From the NCBI RefSeq assembly GCF_000025225.2, contig NC_013895.2, positions 1,240,001-1,304,000 of the forward strand: a DNA stretch of 64,000 bases, in the 5' to 3' direction. Source of the DNA: Mageeibacillus indolicus UPII9-5. Lineage in GTDB: Bacteria; Bacillota; Clostridia; Saccharofermentanales; Fastidiosipilaceae. The notes under the pieces are model-generated. The model was not told where the DNA came from. It did not search any database and was given only the letters and a program-made list of their open reading frames with translations. Position numbers and translations under genes: made by a program. Of this stretch, positions 44,375-52,747 are shown one piece after another (position 1 is the stretch's first letter; each line of letters opens with the position of its first letter).

Positions 44375-44980
44375 TCAATTGTCGGTCTGCATACGCGCCC
44401 ACAAAACAGGCCGCCCGGCAGCGATTGAGGCCGGTACATCAATAATACGCTGATTTTCACTGCCACGAAATTGTAACTGCAAGTTTTTTTGGCTCAATAT
44501 AAAACGTCCGTCAACAAGTACGTCTACTTCCTGCAAAAGCACCCACTTATCCCCTTGTGCCGCCTGCAATTCTTCCCAAGTGTAGCCACTCCACGCCCAA
44601 ATATCCTTAGTATGGCCGAAGTGTTGCCGCACTGCCCGTGCCAAGGACAAACAAACGCCGGTATTTAAAAACGGCTCACCGCCCAACAAGGTTAAGCCTT
44701 GGCAGTAAGGCGCCGCCAGATCGGCAAGTATTTTTTGTTCCAATTCCCGGGTATAGGGAAAACCGGCGGAAAAGTCTTGAATTGAGGCATTGTAGCAGCC
44801 CGGGCAGGCAAAGAGACAGCCGCTCACATACAGAGAACAACGTACTCCCTCACCATCAACAAAATTATACGGCTTATAATCAGCCACCCGATTTTGACTG
44901 TAAGCCGCTGATGTCCAGCTTAGCGGGGAATTTTTGCCGCCATTTCCTGGTTCCGTCGCCCCGTTTACTTGTCTTGCCAA
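44375..44980 (-). CDS. nrdG: Anaerobic ribonucleoside-triphosphate reductase activating protein
   Basis: I choose TTG 44980 (201 residues), with GGGGGTGA upstream; the longer frame back to 45166 runs through a hairpin and the end of nrdD. The radical-SAM cluster motif C-L-F-A-C-P-G-C follows Y-N-F-V-D-G-E-G-V-R-C-S-L-Y-V-S-G; T-L-L-G-G-E-P-F is the Gly-rich SAM-binding turn. NrdG uses a 4Fe-4S cluster and SAM to generate the glycyl radical of NrdD, encoded just upstream. An N-terminal extension of about 35 residues over typical NrdG is unremarkable in composition. Confidence 0.92.
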   Translation of the reverse strand: MARQVNGATEPGNGGKNSPLSWTSAAYSQNRVADYKPYNFVDGEGVRCSLYVSGCLFACPGCYNASIQDFSAGFPYTRELEQKILADLAAPYCQGLTLLGGEPFLNTGVCLSLARAVRQHFGHTKDIWAWSGYTWEELQAAQGDKWVLLQEVDVLVDGRFILSQKNLQLQFRGSENQRIIDVPASIAAGRPVLWARMQTDN

Positions 44981-45076
44981 AATTTCACCCCCAGTTACCC
45001 ACGCTGTTTTCCCGCAGTCTTTGCCTATAGTAATTATATTCAAATGATTACTGATAGATAATAGCAATAAATGATT

Positions 45077-45104
45077 ACAGGTAGCATGAACACGTGCTAC
45101 CTGT
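45077..45104 (-). promoter_or_regulatory. Hairpin between nrdD and nrdG
   Basis: ACAGGTAGCA and TGCTACCTGT form a perfect 10-bp stem with an 8-nt loop. There is no strong T-run, so it may tune the ratio of NrdD to NrdG. Confidence 0.55.
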
Positions 45105-45137
45105 ATTAAATTCACTCGGTCAGATTTGCGGTTTTGC

Positions 45138-47348
45138 CTATTTAAATTCCAACGTCCGGCGATCATTCATGTTCATGTGTTTGACCCGGGCCGAGATCTC
45201 TTTGTGCCGCCCGTGTACCATCGGACGGGCCTGCGGATTTCCGAGATAACCACAAGTCCGCTTAACCACATCACACGTCCTCGGATCCGTGTTGCCACAA
45301 TTGGGACATTTGAATCCATTTTCAGTTGGTTCAAAGTCGCCGTCAAAACCGCATGCATAGCAATGGTCAATCGGCGTGTTCGTACCCAAATAGCCGATGC
45401 GGTCATAAGCAAAATCCCACACTGCCTCCAATGCTTTAGGATTTTGGCGCAACACCGGGTATTCACAATAGTGTATAAATCCACCTGAAGCATACGGAGG
45501 ATAGTCCTTTTCAAAATCCAATTTTTCAAAAGGCGTCGGATTTTTGCGCACATCATAATGAAAACTGTTGGTATAATAATCTTTATCCGTGATATCCTTC
45601 ACACTACCAAATTTTTCCTTATCCAATCTACAGAACCGGTCAGTCAGGCTTTCGCTAGGCGTCGAATAAATGCTGAAATAATAGCCATATTCTTTGGACC
45701 AAGCCAAAGTTTTTTCTTTCATGCGCCGCATAATTTCCAGGGTAAATTCTTTGGCTTCCGGATTGTGTTCCCACGCTCCGCCGTAAAATACTGTAGCGAC
45801 CTCATACAGACCAATGTAGCCTAGTGATACCGTCGCCCTGCAATTGCGGAAAAGTTCGTCGACCGAATCTTCTCTTTTCAGTCGCTTGCCGAAAGCACCG
45901 TGCATATACAAAATCGGGGCATTGCCAGGCGTAGCCTCTTTCACTCGTTTGATGCGATAAAGCAAAGCATCTTTGCAAATTTCCAGGCGCGCTGCAAATA
46001 TATCCCAGAACACTTTTTTATCACCCTGCGATTCCATGGCGATACGGGGCAAGTTTAAGGTAACCACGCCCAAATTCATCCGGCCGGCGTTGACTTCTTT
46101 GCCATTCTCATCTTTCCACCCTTGCAAAAACGAGCGGCAGCCCATCGGTACTTTAAAACTCCCGGTAATGCGCACAACCTGATCGTAGCTCACTACATCG
46201 GGATACATTCGCTTGGTCGCACATTCCAGTGCCAGCTGCTTGATATCGTAGTTCGGGTCACCAGGATCAAGGTTGACACCACGGCGCAAAGTAAAAATAA
46301 GTTTCGGGAAGATTGCCGTGCGCTTTTCTTTGCCGATACCGGCAATCCGTACCCGCAAAATAGACTGCTGAATATTTCTCTCAATCCAACCTGTCCCGAG
46401 ACCAAAACCTATGGTCGTAAAGGGGGTCTGCCCTTGGGAAGAATACAAGGTGTTTATTTCATACTCTAACGACTGCATTGCATCATATATGTCTTTTTGC
46501 GTTTTTTTGCGCGCAAAAGCAATCTGTTTTTCCTCCCCTTCAATCCATTCACGTGCATCGGCCAGATGCTTTTGATAGTTAATTTCCGCATAGGGAGCCA
46601 AAACTTCATCAATGCGGTCACCGGAGCAGCCGCCATATTGACTCGAGGCCACATTGGCAATAATCTGGGCCATTTGAGCGGTAGCGGTCTGAATCGAACG
46701 TGGACTGTCAACGTCGGCGTTGCCAATTTTAAAACCTTCCTTGAACATGCCGGCAAAATCGATCAGGCAGCAGTTAGTCATCGGGGAATATGGATGATAA
46801 TCCAAATCATGATAGTGGATTTCTCCCTTGAGGTGAGCATTTGCCACATGCTGCGGCAACATCTTTAAGCCCATCGTTCTGGCCACCGTTCCGGCCGTCA
46901 AATCACGTTTGGTGTTGAAAACTTCGCTGTCCTTATTCGCGTTTTCATTCACTACCGTCTGATCTTTCTGCAGCAATTTTTGAATCGTATAGTTGATATC
47001 TGTCGCTTTGGCACGATCAATATCCCGCTGCGAACGGTAACGAATATAGGCAGTTGCCAATTCGACTTCATGTTCTTCGAGCAAGAAATGCTCAACTATA
47101 TTCTGGATCTCATAAATTTTAATATCCTGATGAAAACGATCGGCAATCTCGCAATTGATGATCTGAACCAACTGGCTGAGCCGCTCCAAGCGTTCATCGG
47201 TAGGTATTCCATTGGTTTCGGTTTCCGCCTTAATCAAGGCCTGTAGGATCTTTTCATCGTTAAAAGCGACCTTGCGTCCATCACGCTTTATCACCTTGAG
47301 GTCAAAATTTTTATATAAATTTTTGGGATAATTTTCACTTGGTGTCAC
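45138..47348 (-). CDS. nrdD: Anaerobic (class III) ribonucleoside-triphosphate reductase
   Basis: 736 residues from GTG 47348, after AAGGAGGAG. An N-terminal ATP-cone (V-I-K-R-D-G-R-K-V-A-F; allosteric site) is followed by the alpha/beta barrel with catalytic cysteines (for example T-N-C-C-L-I-D), the Zn site C-Y-A-C-G and C-P-N-C-G, and the glycyl radical motif R-T-C-G-Y-L-G near the C-terminus. It makes dNTPs without oxygen. The NrdR-box upstream suggests NrdR repression. Complete in length and motifs. Confidence 0.97.
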   Translation of the reverse strand: MTPSENYPKNLYKNFDLKVIKRDGRKVAFNDEKILQALIKAETETNGIPTDERLERLSQLVQIINCEIADRFHQDIKIYEIQNIVEHFLLEEHEVELATAYIRYRSQRDIDRAKATDINYTIQKLLQKDQTVVNENANKDSEVFNTKRDLTAGTVARTMGLKMLPQHVANAHLKGEIHYHDLDYHPYSPMTNCCLIDFAGMFKEGFKIGNADVDSPRSIQTATAQMAQIIANVASSQYGGCSGDRIDEVLAPYAEINYQKHLADAREWIEGEEKQIAFARKKTQKDIYDAMQSLEYEINTLYSSQGQTPFTTIGFGLGTGWIERNIQQSILRVRIAGIGKEKRTAIFPKLIFTLRRGVNLDPGDPNYDIKQLALECATKRMYPDVVSYDQVVRITGSFKVPMGCRSFLQGWKDENGKEVNAGRMNLGVVTLNLPRIAMESQGDKKVFWDIFAARLEICKDALLYRIKRVKEATPGNAPILYMHGAFGKRLKREDSVDELFRNCRATVSLGYIGLYEVATVFYGGAWEHNPEAKEFTLEIMRRMKEKTLAWSKEYGYYFSIYSTPSESLTDRFCRLDKEKFGSVKDITDKDYYTNSFHYDVRKNPTPFEKLDFEKDYPPYASGGFIHYCEYPVLRQNPKALEAVWDFAYDRIGYLGTNTPIDHCYACGFDGDFEPTENGFKCPNCGNTDPRTCDVVKRTCGYLGNPQARPMVHGRHKEISARVKHMNMNDRRTLEFK

Positions 47349-47412
47349 TTTGTCTCCTCCTTGCTACCTGAGTTATTGTATACCTTTGATTGTGGATATT
47401 CAAGTCAGCCTC

Positions 47413-47427
47413 CACCATATATTGTGT
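47413..47427 (-). promoter_or_regulatory. Candidate NrdR box upstream of nrdD
   Basis: On the minus strand ACACAATATATGGTG matches the NrdR consensus acaCwAtATaTwGtgt with one change. It lies about 65 bp before the nrdD start. NrdR boxes usually come in pairs; the second is weak or absent. Confidence 0.5.
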
Positions 47428-47737
47428 TTTATTACATTTAAGTTACAGTCAAAGCCGTCTTTCAGCCTTAATTAACACGGGGTAAAATATAATATCTTTT
47501 TGAGCTTGCCTGCTTTCAAGCACTTTAGTCGAGATGTAATGACAACCACTCAACCCAGTCGGGTTTTTGGTGTCAAATTTTTTAACATTTCAACATATCC
47601 TTGCGCCCCCGCGTTTAGTAAAAAAAATAATATATTGCTACAATTGAAGCATGTAGCAATAAGACAGTTGTAATCTATAATATCAATATTTTTAGTCATA
47701 AAAGGTAAAATCTGACGGTATTTATTAAGAATTTCAA

Positions 47738-47837
47738 GAAAACAATGCCTACCCTAGATTTCTGATATGTACCCCCTTTACTGGTTTTCTCCGGTAAAGA
47801 GGGTACATATCATTCTCTCTAAAGTAGGCACTGTTTT
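47738..47837. repeat. 100-bp foldback hairpin
   Basis: Outer arms AAAACAaTGCCTAC/GTAGGCAcTGTTTT and inner arms GATATGTACCC / GGGTACATATC continuing CTTTACtGG / CCgGTAAAG fold almost the whole stretch into one long stem. It ends in TTTTT on the plus strand. It could be a strong terminator or a small mobile foldback element. The rest of 47430-48076 contains a minor terminator-like stem (ACCCagtcGGGTTTTT, 47553-47567) and no gene I can see. Confidence 0.7.
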
Positions 47838-48076
47838 TAAGTGGATTTTTAATTTAGTTGCTAATTGTATGAAATAGAATTTGTAGTTTTTTTCTCACTG
47901 GCCGTCTATTCATAAGCAGTCAAACATCTTTTTTGTTTTAACATCCAAACTCTTTAGATGACCTAGCTATTCCTGAACGATAGCACTTTCACAATCCATC
48001 TGTTTTTCTCCTTAAACCGGAATTTGTTCAGCAACCTAAGGTTGTGTATCCTGCAATTTCTTACTCCACAACCTTT

Positions 48077-48541
48077 TCAAATCTTATTAACCAGCTTTCT
48101 TTTGAATACACTGCAACCATTACTTTCACCAAGAAATTCAAAATCATTTTTCATCGCAATTCGTTTAGAGATTTTCTGGTTCGGGTCACACTCAATAATC
48201 AAGTTTTTCCCTATCTTTGAACTACGCTTTATAAAGGCTTTTGTTAACTCATCGGCATATCCTTTCCCCCAATCTCTCTTATTGAGTACCCAACCAAGTT
48301 CGAAGGAGTCGTTGTCATACTCATGGAATATTACATATCCGATAAACTTCTGATTAAAATCTTCTACCGCATGGATCAAAGGAGGCTCAATCAGTGCGGC
48401 ACTATTTAAAAAATTTGCTGATTTTTCCCATGAAAAAGGCGGTTCTATAAATTCCATGACATCTTCATCTGAAAGTAGATTATAGAGTTCCGTTAGATCA
48501 TTATTGGTAAATTTTCTTATCTTTAATCGTTCAGTAATCAT
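48077..48541 (-). CDS. GNAT-family acetyltransferase
   Basis: 154 residues from ATG 48541, with GGAAGGA upstream. The pattern is the RimJ-type GNAT: T-E-R-L-K-I-R-K-F-T-N-N-D at the start, I-G-Y-V-I-F-H, F-E-L-G-W-V-L-N-K-R-D-W-G-K-G-Y-A (acetyl-CoA loop) and I-I-E-C-D-P-N-Q-K. It would acetylate an amine on a small molecule or protein N-terminus. It is the first gene of the AT-rich accessory stretch after nrdD. Confidence 0.85.
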   Translation of the reverse strand: MITERLKIRKFTNNDLTELYNLLSDEDVMEFIEPPFSWEKSANFLNSAALIEPPLIHAVEDFNQKFIGYVIFHEYDNDSFELGWVLNKRDWGKGYADELTKAFIKRSSKIGKNLIIECDPNQKISKRIAMKNDFEFLGESNGCSVFKRKLVNKI

Positions 48542-48668
48542 GCAGTCCTTCCCGTTTCCGTCGTTTTCTTGCATTCTATGAGATATCACTACCACCGTCT
48601 CCACATGCAACGATTCGTCTGTATGAATGAAACTCCAGATGTCTGTTTTAGGAAACTTGTCAAGTATA

Positions 48669-48703
48669 CCTTTTAACGATAGAACAAGGCTATCGTTAAA
48701 AGG
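48669..48703. repeat. Perfect 14-bp inverted repeat
   Basis: CCTTTTAACGATAG and CTATCGTTAAAAGG surround a 7-nt loop. There is no T-run on either side. A second shorter palindrome, TGTCGGAATTTCCGACA, lies at 48774-48790. Confidence 0.75.
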
Positions 48704-48799
48704 TTTGAGCTGGCTTAGGAACGGGGATTTACTAACACCTTTATTTCTTCTTAATTTCTTTCGGTGCGAACTTGTCGGAATTTCCGACAGGTTGCATTT

Positions 48800-49105
48800 T
48801 ATTCAAGTTCTTCCTCTGATATTAGCATCCCTATAAATTCTTCAAAATTATTTGCAAGGACTTGAACTTCATAATCATATTCTTGAAAACAAACGGATAA
48901 TTTGGGTTCTCCATCTTTTCCACATTCACGATAATCTAAATAGATCATATCATGTCCACCAGATTCTGTATCTGCAATAATAATTCCTATATCTCGTGGA
49001 TATTCCCATTCATTAAAGCAAAATTCATTCCCAAATTTTCCAAATAAAGACTTGTGCTTGTTACCCCCTATTCCAAAAATCCTTTAAATCACTATTTTCA
49101 AACAT
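48800..49105 (-). pseudogene. SMI1/KNR4 (SUKH) immunity protein, truncated and frameshifted
   Basis: The C-terminal SUKH pattern is clear: F-C-F-N-E-W-E-Y-P-R-D-I-G-I-I-I-A-D-T, G-G-H-D-M-I-Y-L-D-Y-R-E-C-G, E-P-K-L-S-V-C-F-Q-E and a final N-N-F-E-E-F-I. The start M-F-E-N-S-D-L-K-D-F-W (ATG 49105, AGAGGAA site) is in another frame that stops at once, and the N-terminal half is missing. SUKH proteins are immunity proteins for nuclease toxins. Confidence 0.75.
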
Positions 49106-49171
49106 TGTTAGTTCCTCTTCTTAGGTCGCTCGGCTGGCTTTGCTATTTCCGCAACAGTTGAAATTGTACAG

Positions 49172-49663
49172 TTAATAGATTGACACTAAAACGGCGCTCT
49201 CTTGTGCTGCCATTTTCTCATAAAATTTTTTCAACCTTTCAAATGAGGTTCTTAAATAATCTTTAATTGCATCTGCTTCATCTTCGTATTCCCAAATATT
49301 AGGGTAAATATCGTTTTGGCGAAACGCACTCATATCAAATTTATCAATATATGTTTCAAAATCAAGCTCTTGCAATGCCTTTGCAATTTCTTTCACTCTA
49401 TCAGTTTTCGTTCCGGATATAAATTCTTCGATTTCTTCCCCGGAAATATTAAACTGTCCTACAATCGCTTCGCTGATTAAATTATCTTCAATCGGTTCGC
49501 CGGCAGATTTTCCTGTCAGCAAAAAATGAAGTGCGTCCCACGTTTTATCTATATCACAAATTTCTAAGTTCACATTTTCCTGTGCGTCTTCCACATCATC
49601 AAGACACATAAATTTTTCCAATTCAATGTCAGTAGTTGACTGATAATTTGCAATCATTCCCAT
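49172..49663 (-). CDS. DUF1877 (YfbM-like) protein
   Basis: 163 residues starting M-G-M-I-A-N-Y, with D-K-T-W-D-A-L-H-F-L-L-T-G, E-A-I-V-G-Q-F and a terminal L-K-K-F-Y, the whole DUF1877 pattern. Its molecular role is not known; it occurs often in immunity-gene clusters of polymorphic toxin loci. A GGAGGAAA site precedes the start. Apparently intact. Confidence 0.8.
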   Translation of the reverse strand: MGMIANYQSTTDIELEKFMCLDDVEDAQENVNLEICDIDKTWDALHFLLTGKSAGEPIEDNLISEAIVGQFNISGEEIEEFISGTKTDRVKEIAKALQELDFETYIDKFDMSAFRQNDIYPNIWEYEDEADAIKDYLRTSFERLKKFYEKMAAQESAVLVSIY

Positions 49664-49696
49664 TTATTTTTCCTCCATATTTTACTTTATTGTTCT

Positions 49697-49830
49697 TTAC
49701 TTCCGCCCTCGCTGGGGTTTTGGATTTTTCAGTAAATCCGACTTCTGTGCAATCTTTTTCGCCCACTTCTTTTCTTCCTCGGACAGCTTCTTCAAATTCA
49801 ATTTTCCAGCTCTACAATCCGGGATTTATT
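49697..49830 (-). pseudogene. Remnant of a toxin or linker C-terminus
   Basis: A frame without start reads N-L-K-K-L-S-E-E-E-K-K-W-A-K-K-I-A-Q-K-S-D and ends Q-R-G-R-K at 49697. It directly precedes the DUF1877 gene on the same strand, the position of a toxin tip before its immunity gene. A frame break near 49810 separates it from K-S-R-I-V-E-L-E. Family unknown. Confidence 0.35.
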
Positions 49831-50107
49831 TGCGATGAGATTGCATTCTTTCTATATCTTCTGCATATTCTAAAAGCTTAACAATTAGTGGATTATCAAA
49901 CTCCCATTGATCAATTATATATCTTGGATAAGAAAGTACATATGTAGGATCTTTTTCTAATTGCTTAAGTTCAAGTAAAATTTGTTTAAGATTATTAATT
50001 CTCCATTCATCCAAATCCATCATGTTATTTTTTATCTCATTTTGTACAAGTTCCTGTATTTCTTTATTTTTCATTAAGTCCTCTAAATTTAAATTTTTAT
50101 AACCCAA
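49826..50107 (-). CDS. Small acidic protein, probable immunity gene
   Basis: 93 residues (M-G-Y-K-N-L-N-L-E-D-L-M-K-N-K-E...), helical and Asn/Glu/Lys-rich, with W-E-F-D-N-P-L-I-V-K-L-L-E-Y near the end. I recognise no family. The start has no strong ribosome site. Low GC like its neighbours. Confidence 0.5.
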   Translation of the reverse strand: MGYKNLNLEDLMKNKEIQELVQNEIKNNMMDLDEWRINNLKQILLELKQLEKDPTYVLSYPRYIIDQWEFDNPLIVKLLEYAEDIERMQSHRK

Positions 50108-50190
50108 TAGTCTCTTAATCCTCGTATCTAAATTTATAATATCCCATTTGGTATATTTAATTCTTCATAACACCTAATCAATTTATCAAA

Positions 50191-50478
50191 CTATTCATCT
50201 CTATAATTTAAAATAATACTATCGAAAATTAAACCAAAATCATCAGAAACATAGGCTGCTAAATCGTCTGAATTTGAGTTCTCATACGCTATTAAATAAG
50301 CCGATTCTCTGATATTCGTATTGTCAGTTATTTTTACACTATTTTTTAATACTTTAATTTCATCAAATACTCTTATCCATTCGCCATCAAAGGTTGTGTT
50401 TTCTCTTCCAGTCAGGACCTCATCAAGATTAAGATTTTCATAATTTATTTTTCTTAAATTATTTATCAACTGTTCCAT
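50191..50478 (-). CDS. Small protein, probable immunity gene
   Basis: 95 residues from ATG 50478 (M-E-Q-L-I-N-N-L-R-K), with an in-frame TTG 18 bp earlier as the alternative. Features: E-W-I-R-V-F-D-E-I, R-E-S-A-Y-L-I-A-Y-E-N and D-D-L-A-A-Y-V-S-D-D-F-G-L-I-F. No family recognised; the composition matches the surrounding immunity cluster. Confidence 0.5.
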   Translation of the reverse strand: MEQLINNLRKINYENLNLDEVLTGRENTTFDGEWIRVFDEIKVLKNSVKITDNTNIRESAYLIAYENSNSDDLAAYVSDDFGLIFDSIILNYRDE

Positions 50479-50527
50479 TTTAATACCTATACTCAAATTC
50501 TAATTTGATCCTATACTATCTATTTAA

Positions 50528-51185
50528 CTAACGCATAAGTTCAAGCCACTTTTTTGCATTTTCACAAGTGCTGTCAATAGGTGTTGTATGATTGTTTGTA
50601 AACACTTCCCACTGCCAATCCTCTCCTCCGACACAGCCTAATTTCGTGTATTCTTCAAGAAATTCTGCAAAAGAATTTGCCATTACATAACCATGTAAGT
50701 CGCTCCCATCGTGACTTAAGTAGACTACTTTCCCATAAGACTCTTTTTCTAAATCTATAGCTAATAAATCACCATTGTCAAGCTCCTGAAATACCAGCTT
50801 ATTGTGAAAAATCTTGTCATACGGATTATCATAATTAGGATAGCAAATATCTACCAAACCTTTTCTACTTTCTTCAAAAATGGGAATTAAATCTATTCCA
50901 AAATGCAAATTACCCGCAGAAATTTCCACCAACTCACTCGGTAATGGTAGTATTTCTTTTCCTTCAATATAAGTATCCCCAAAAAACTCTAGATGTGATG
51001 AAATTTCTTTTCAATGCCTGTCTAAATTCTATTGGTAGACTGTAACCTAATTCTTCTTCAAGCTTTAGAATATCTTCTTCTTTTGCAACATCTTTGCAAA
51101 CAATTTCTTCTGTAAATCCACCTAATTCTTTTACTCTGTTTCTAAAGAAGTTTAATCTATCTAATATCTCATTTTTATTGTACAT
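50528..51185 (-). pseudogene. SMI1/KNR4 (SUKH) immunity protein split by one frameshift
   Basis: The N-terminal part (from ATG 51185: ... E-E-D-I-L-K-L-E-E-E-L-G-Y-S-L-P-I-E-F-R-Q-A-L-K) and the C-terminal part (L-V-E-I-S-A-G-N-L-H-F-G-I-D-L-I-P ... F-A-E-F-L-E-E-Y) form one SUKH protein when one base is removed from the AAAA run near 51008. The corrected frame then reads E-I-S-S-H-L-E-F-F-G-D-T-Y-I-E-G, exactly what the family requires. About 217 residues if restored. Sequencing error in a short A-run cannot be excluded. Confidence 0.75.
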
Positions 51186-51224
51186 AATGTATCTCCTACA
51201 AATTATAATTTGTTAATCAATATA

Positions 51225-51635
51225 TTATGCCAGTAAATATTTATCAATAAGTTCTCCCAAAACATTTGTGTTTATAATTTCATCATTTAATAAATCGTCA
51301 TATTCATTTTCTAATTCACCTTGCCGCTCCATAATCCAATCTATATGTTCCTTTGAACAAGCATAATTTTGACGGATAAAATAGTACTCAGCTAAAAGGC
51401 AATGTGCTTGAACAAGCGATACAATATCGTCATTCGTTTCAATAACCTTTTTCATGCTACAAACAGCACCATCTATATCACCCTTTTTTAACTGCATAAA
51501 GGCTTTATTTATATATAATTCAGATTTCATATTTTTCCCATTGTAAACCAATATTTCTTTTCCCACTTTATCGGTTGCCGAAATCTTAACTTTAGTATTA
51601 TCAGTATATGAAAAGTCAAATTCTCTAACCGGCAA
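51225..51635 (-). CDS. Protein of unknown function in the immunity cluster
   Basis: 136 residues with a TPR-like middle (A-F-M-Q-L-K-K-G-D-I-D-G-A-V-C-S-M-K-K) and A-H-C-L-L-A-E-Y-Y-F. The best start is TTG 51635; an AGAGGAG site lies further up (about 51648) but no ATG follows it, and the frame stays open beyond that site, so the N-terminus may be altered. No family recognised. Confidence 0.45.
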   Translation of the reverse strand: MPVREFDFSYTDNTKVKISATDKVGKEILVYNGKNMKSELYINKAFMQLKKGDIDGAVCSMKKVIETNDDIVSLVQAHCLLAEYYFIRQNYACSKEHIDWIMERQGELENEYDDLLNDEIINTNVLGELIDKYLLA

Positions 51636-51682
51636 GATAATTGAAATTATATTCTCCTCTTTGAAAGATTTTACAAAACTTA

Positions 51683-52006
51683 TTATTTCTTTATTAGATT
51701 ATCATAAAATGCTTTATAGGTTTTTTGTGAAAGTAGATTTTCGTCTTGTAAACATGTGATAAACTTTTCTGTTGCGCTCATATCCTCCGCACAATCTATA
51801 TTATCCGCAAGCAAAACCAAAGCTTTTATAGCCAAAGCATTATTATCCTCCCTAAGACACTTTTCAATTAGAATTTTTAATTGAACTACTAACTCATCAA
51901 ATATTTTCGAGTTATCTATGGCATCTTGCATCTTTTCGTACTCACTTGTACTTAAATCTTTAAGTCTTTGTTCTATTTTTTTAAGTATCATATAAGAATC
52001 CATCAT
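51683..52006 (-). CDS. Small helical protein, probable immunity gene
   Basis: 107 residues, M-M-D-S-Y-M-I-L-K-K-I-E-Q-R, all-helical by pattern, with A-L-A-I-K-A-L-V-L-L-A-D-N-I-D. No family recognised. The frame of the next gene down begins immediately after its stop. Confidence 0.5.
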   Translation of the reverse strand: MMDSYMILKKIEQRLKDLSTSEYEKMQDAIDNSKIFDELVVQLKILIEKCLREDNNALAIKALVLLADNIDCAEDMSATEKFITCLQDENLLSQKTYKAFYDNLIKK

Positions 52007-52060
52007 TCTATCTCTACAAACTAAGATTATAAATTAAACTTCCCAATCATGAAAAAGCGT

Positions 52061-52669
52061 CTACTTTATTCTTTTTATCATATCTAAATAAAATTTCTTA
52101 CCACCATCATTATTAGCTAAATCATGCTTTGTTTGTAAAAAAGAAATTACTTCTTTTTTGTATTCTTCAGGGACACTTTGAATATTTTGATTAATAATAT
52201 ATACCAAATTTTGATGTGCAATTTTTTTTGGTGTCATTTTTTGCATACTCATAAAGTATTTCCATTTATCAGGGTAATATTCAAAATTTTTTAAGCGCGG
52301 TAAATAGTTAGAAACATAACCTGCAAGTCCTTTTTTATAAGCATTTGATAAAATAAAATTATAAATTTCAGTGGTTTCTTCAAGTTGGTATCTTAGTATC
52401 ATATTTCCCAAAATAGATATGATATTCAATAGTATTTTTTCATTATCTGAATAATTAAGTGCTATCTGTAAAAGTTCCTCAGCAAATTTGTCATCTTTGA
52501 AATACGGAGAATAGTATAATGACATTTCATCTCTAGGTGTTTTTTCAAATAACTTTAGAATATTAACTACTTCTGTTTCTGTTTTCATTTTCCAGTTTTT
52601 AATCTCTACTTGAAGTAATCGAATATCATTTATTTTTTTCTTTATCTTGAATGGAATATTTTCACTCAT
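52061..52669 (-). CDS. Helical-repeat-like protein, probable immunity gene
   Basis: 202 residues from ATG 52669 with an AGAGGGAG site. Paired helices (K-F-A-E-E-L-L-Q-I-A-L-N-Y-S, I-L-L-N-I-I-S-I-L-G-N-M-I) suggest HEAT/ARM-type repeats. No signal peptide, no catalytic motif, no family recognised. Confidence 0.55.
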   Translation of the reverse strand: MSENIPFKIKKKINDIRLLQVEIKNWKMKTETEVVNILKLFEKTPRDEMSLYYSPYFKDDKFAEELLQIALNYSDNEKILLNIISILGNMILRYQLEETTEIYNFILSNAYKKGLAGYVSNYLPRLKNFEYYPDKWKYFMSMQKMTPKKIAHQNLVYIINQNIQSVPEEYKKEVISFLQTKHDLANNDGGKKFYLDMIKRIK

Positions 52670-52707
52670 GACTCCCTCTTTTGTATAAATTCAAATTTAT
52701 TCAAATA

Positions 52708-52724
52708 TTGTAAATACGCATTTT
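52708..52724. repeat. 16-bp repeat TTGTAAATACGCATTT, copy 1
   Basis: Lies about 25 bp after the AAA-ATPase stop codon. It has the same orientation as copy 2 (54074), with similar flanks (ATTAAAT), and is inverted relative to copy 3 (54155-54170). Confidence 0.8.
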
Positions 52725-52747
52725 TATTAAATTTAATATTGCTATTT

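Noticed and set aside
44981-45166. Long N-terminal extension of the nrdG frame back to an ATG at 45166
   Set aside because: It passes through a perfect hairpin and into the end of nrdD, and lacks family residues; TTG 44980 has a ribosome site.
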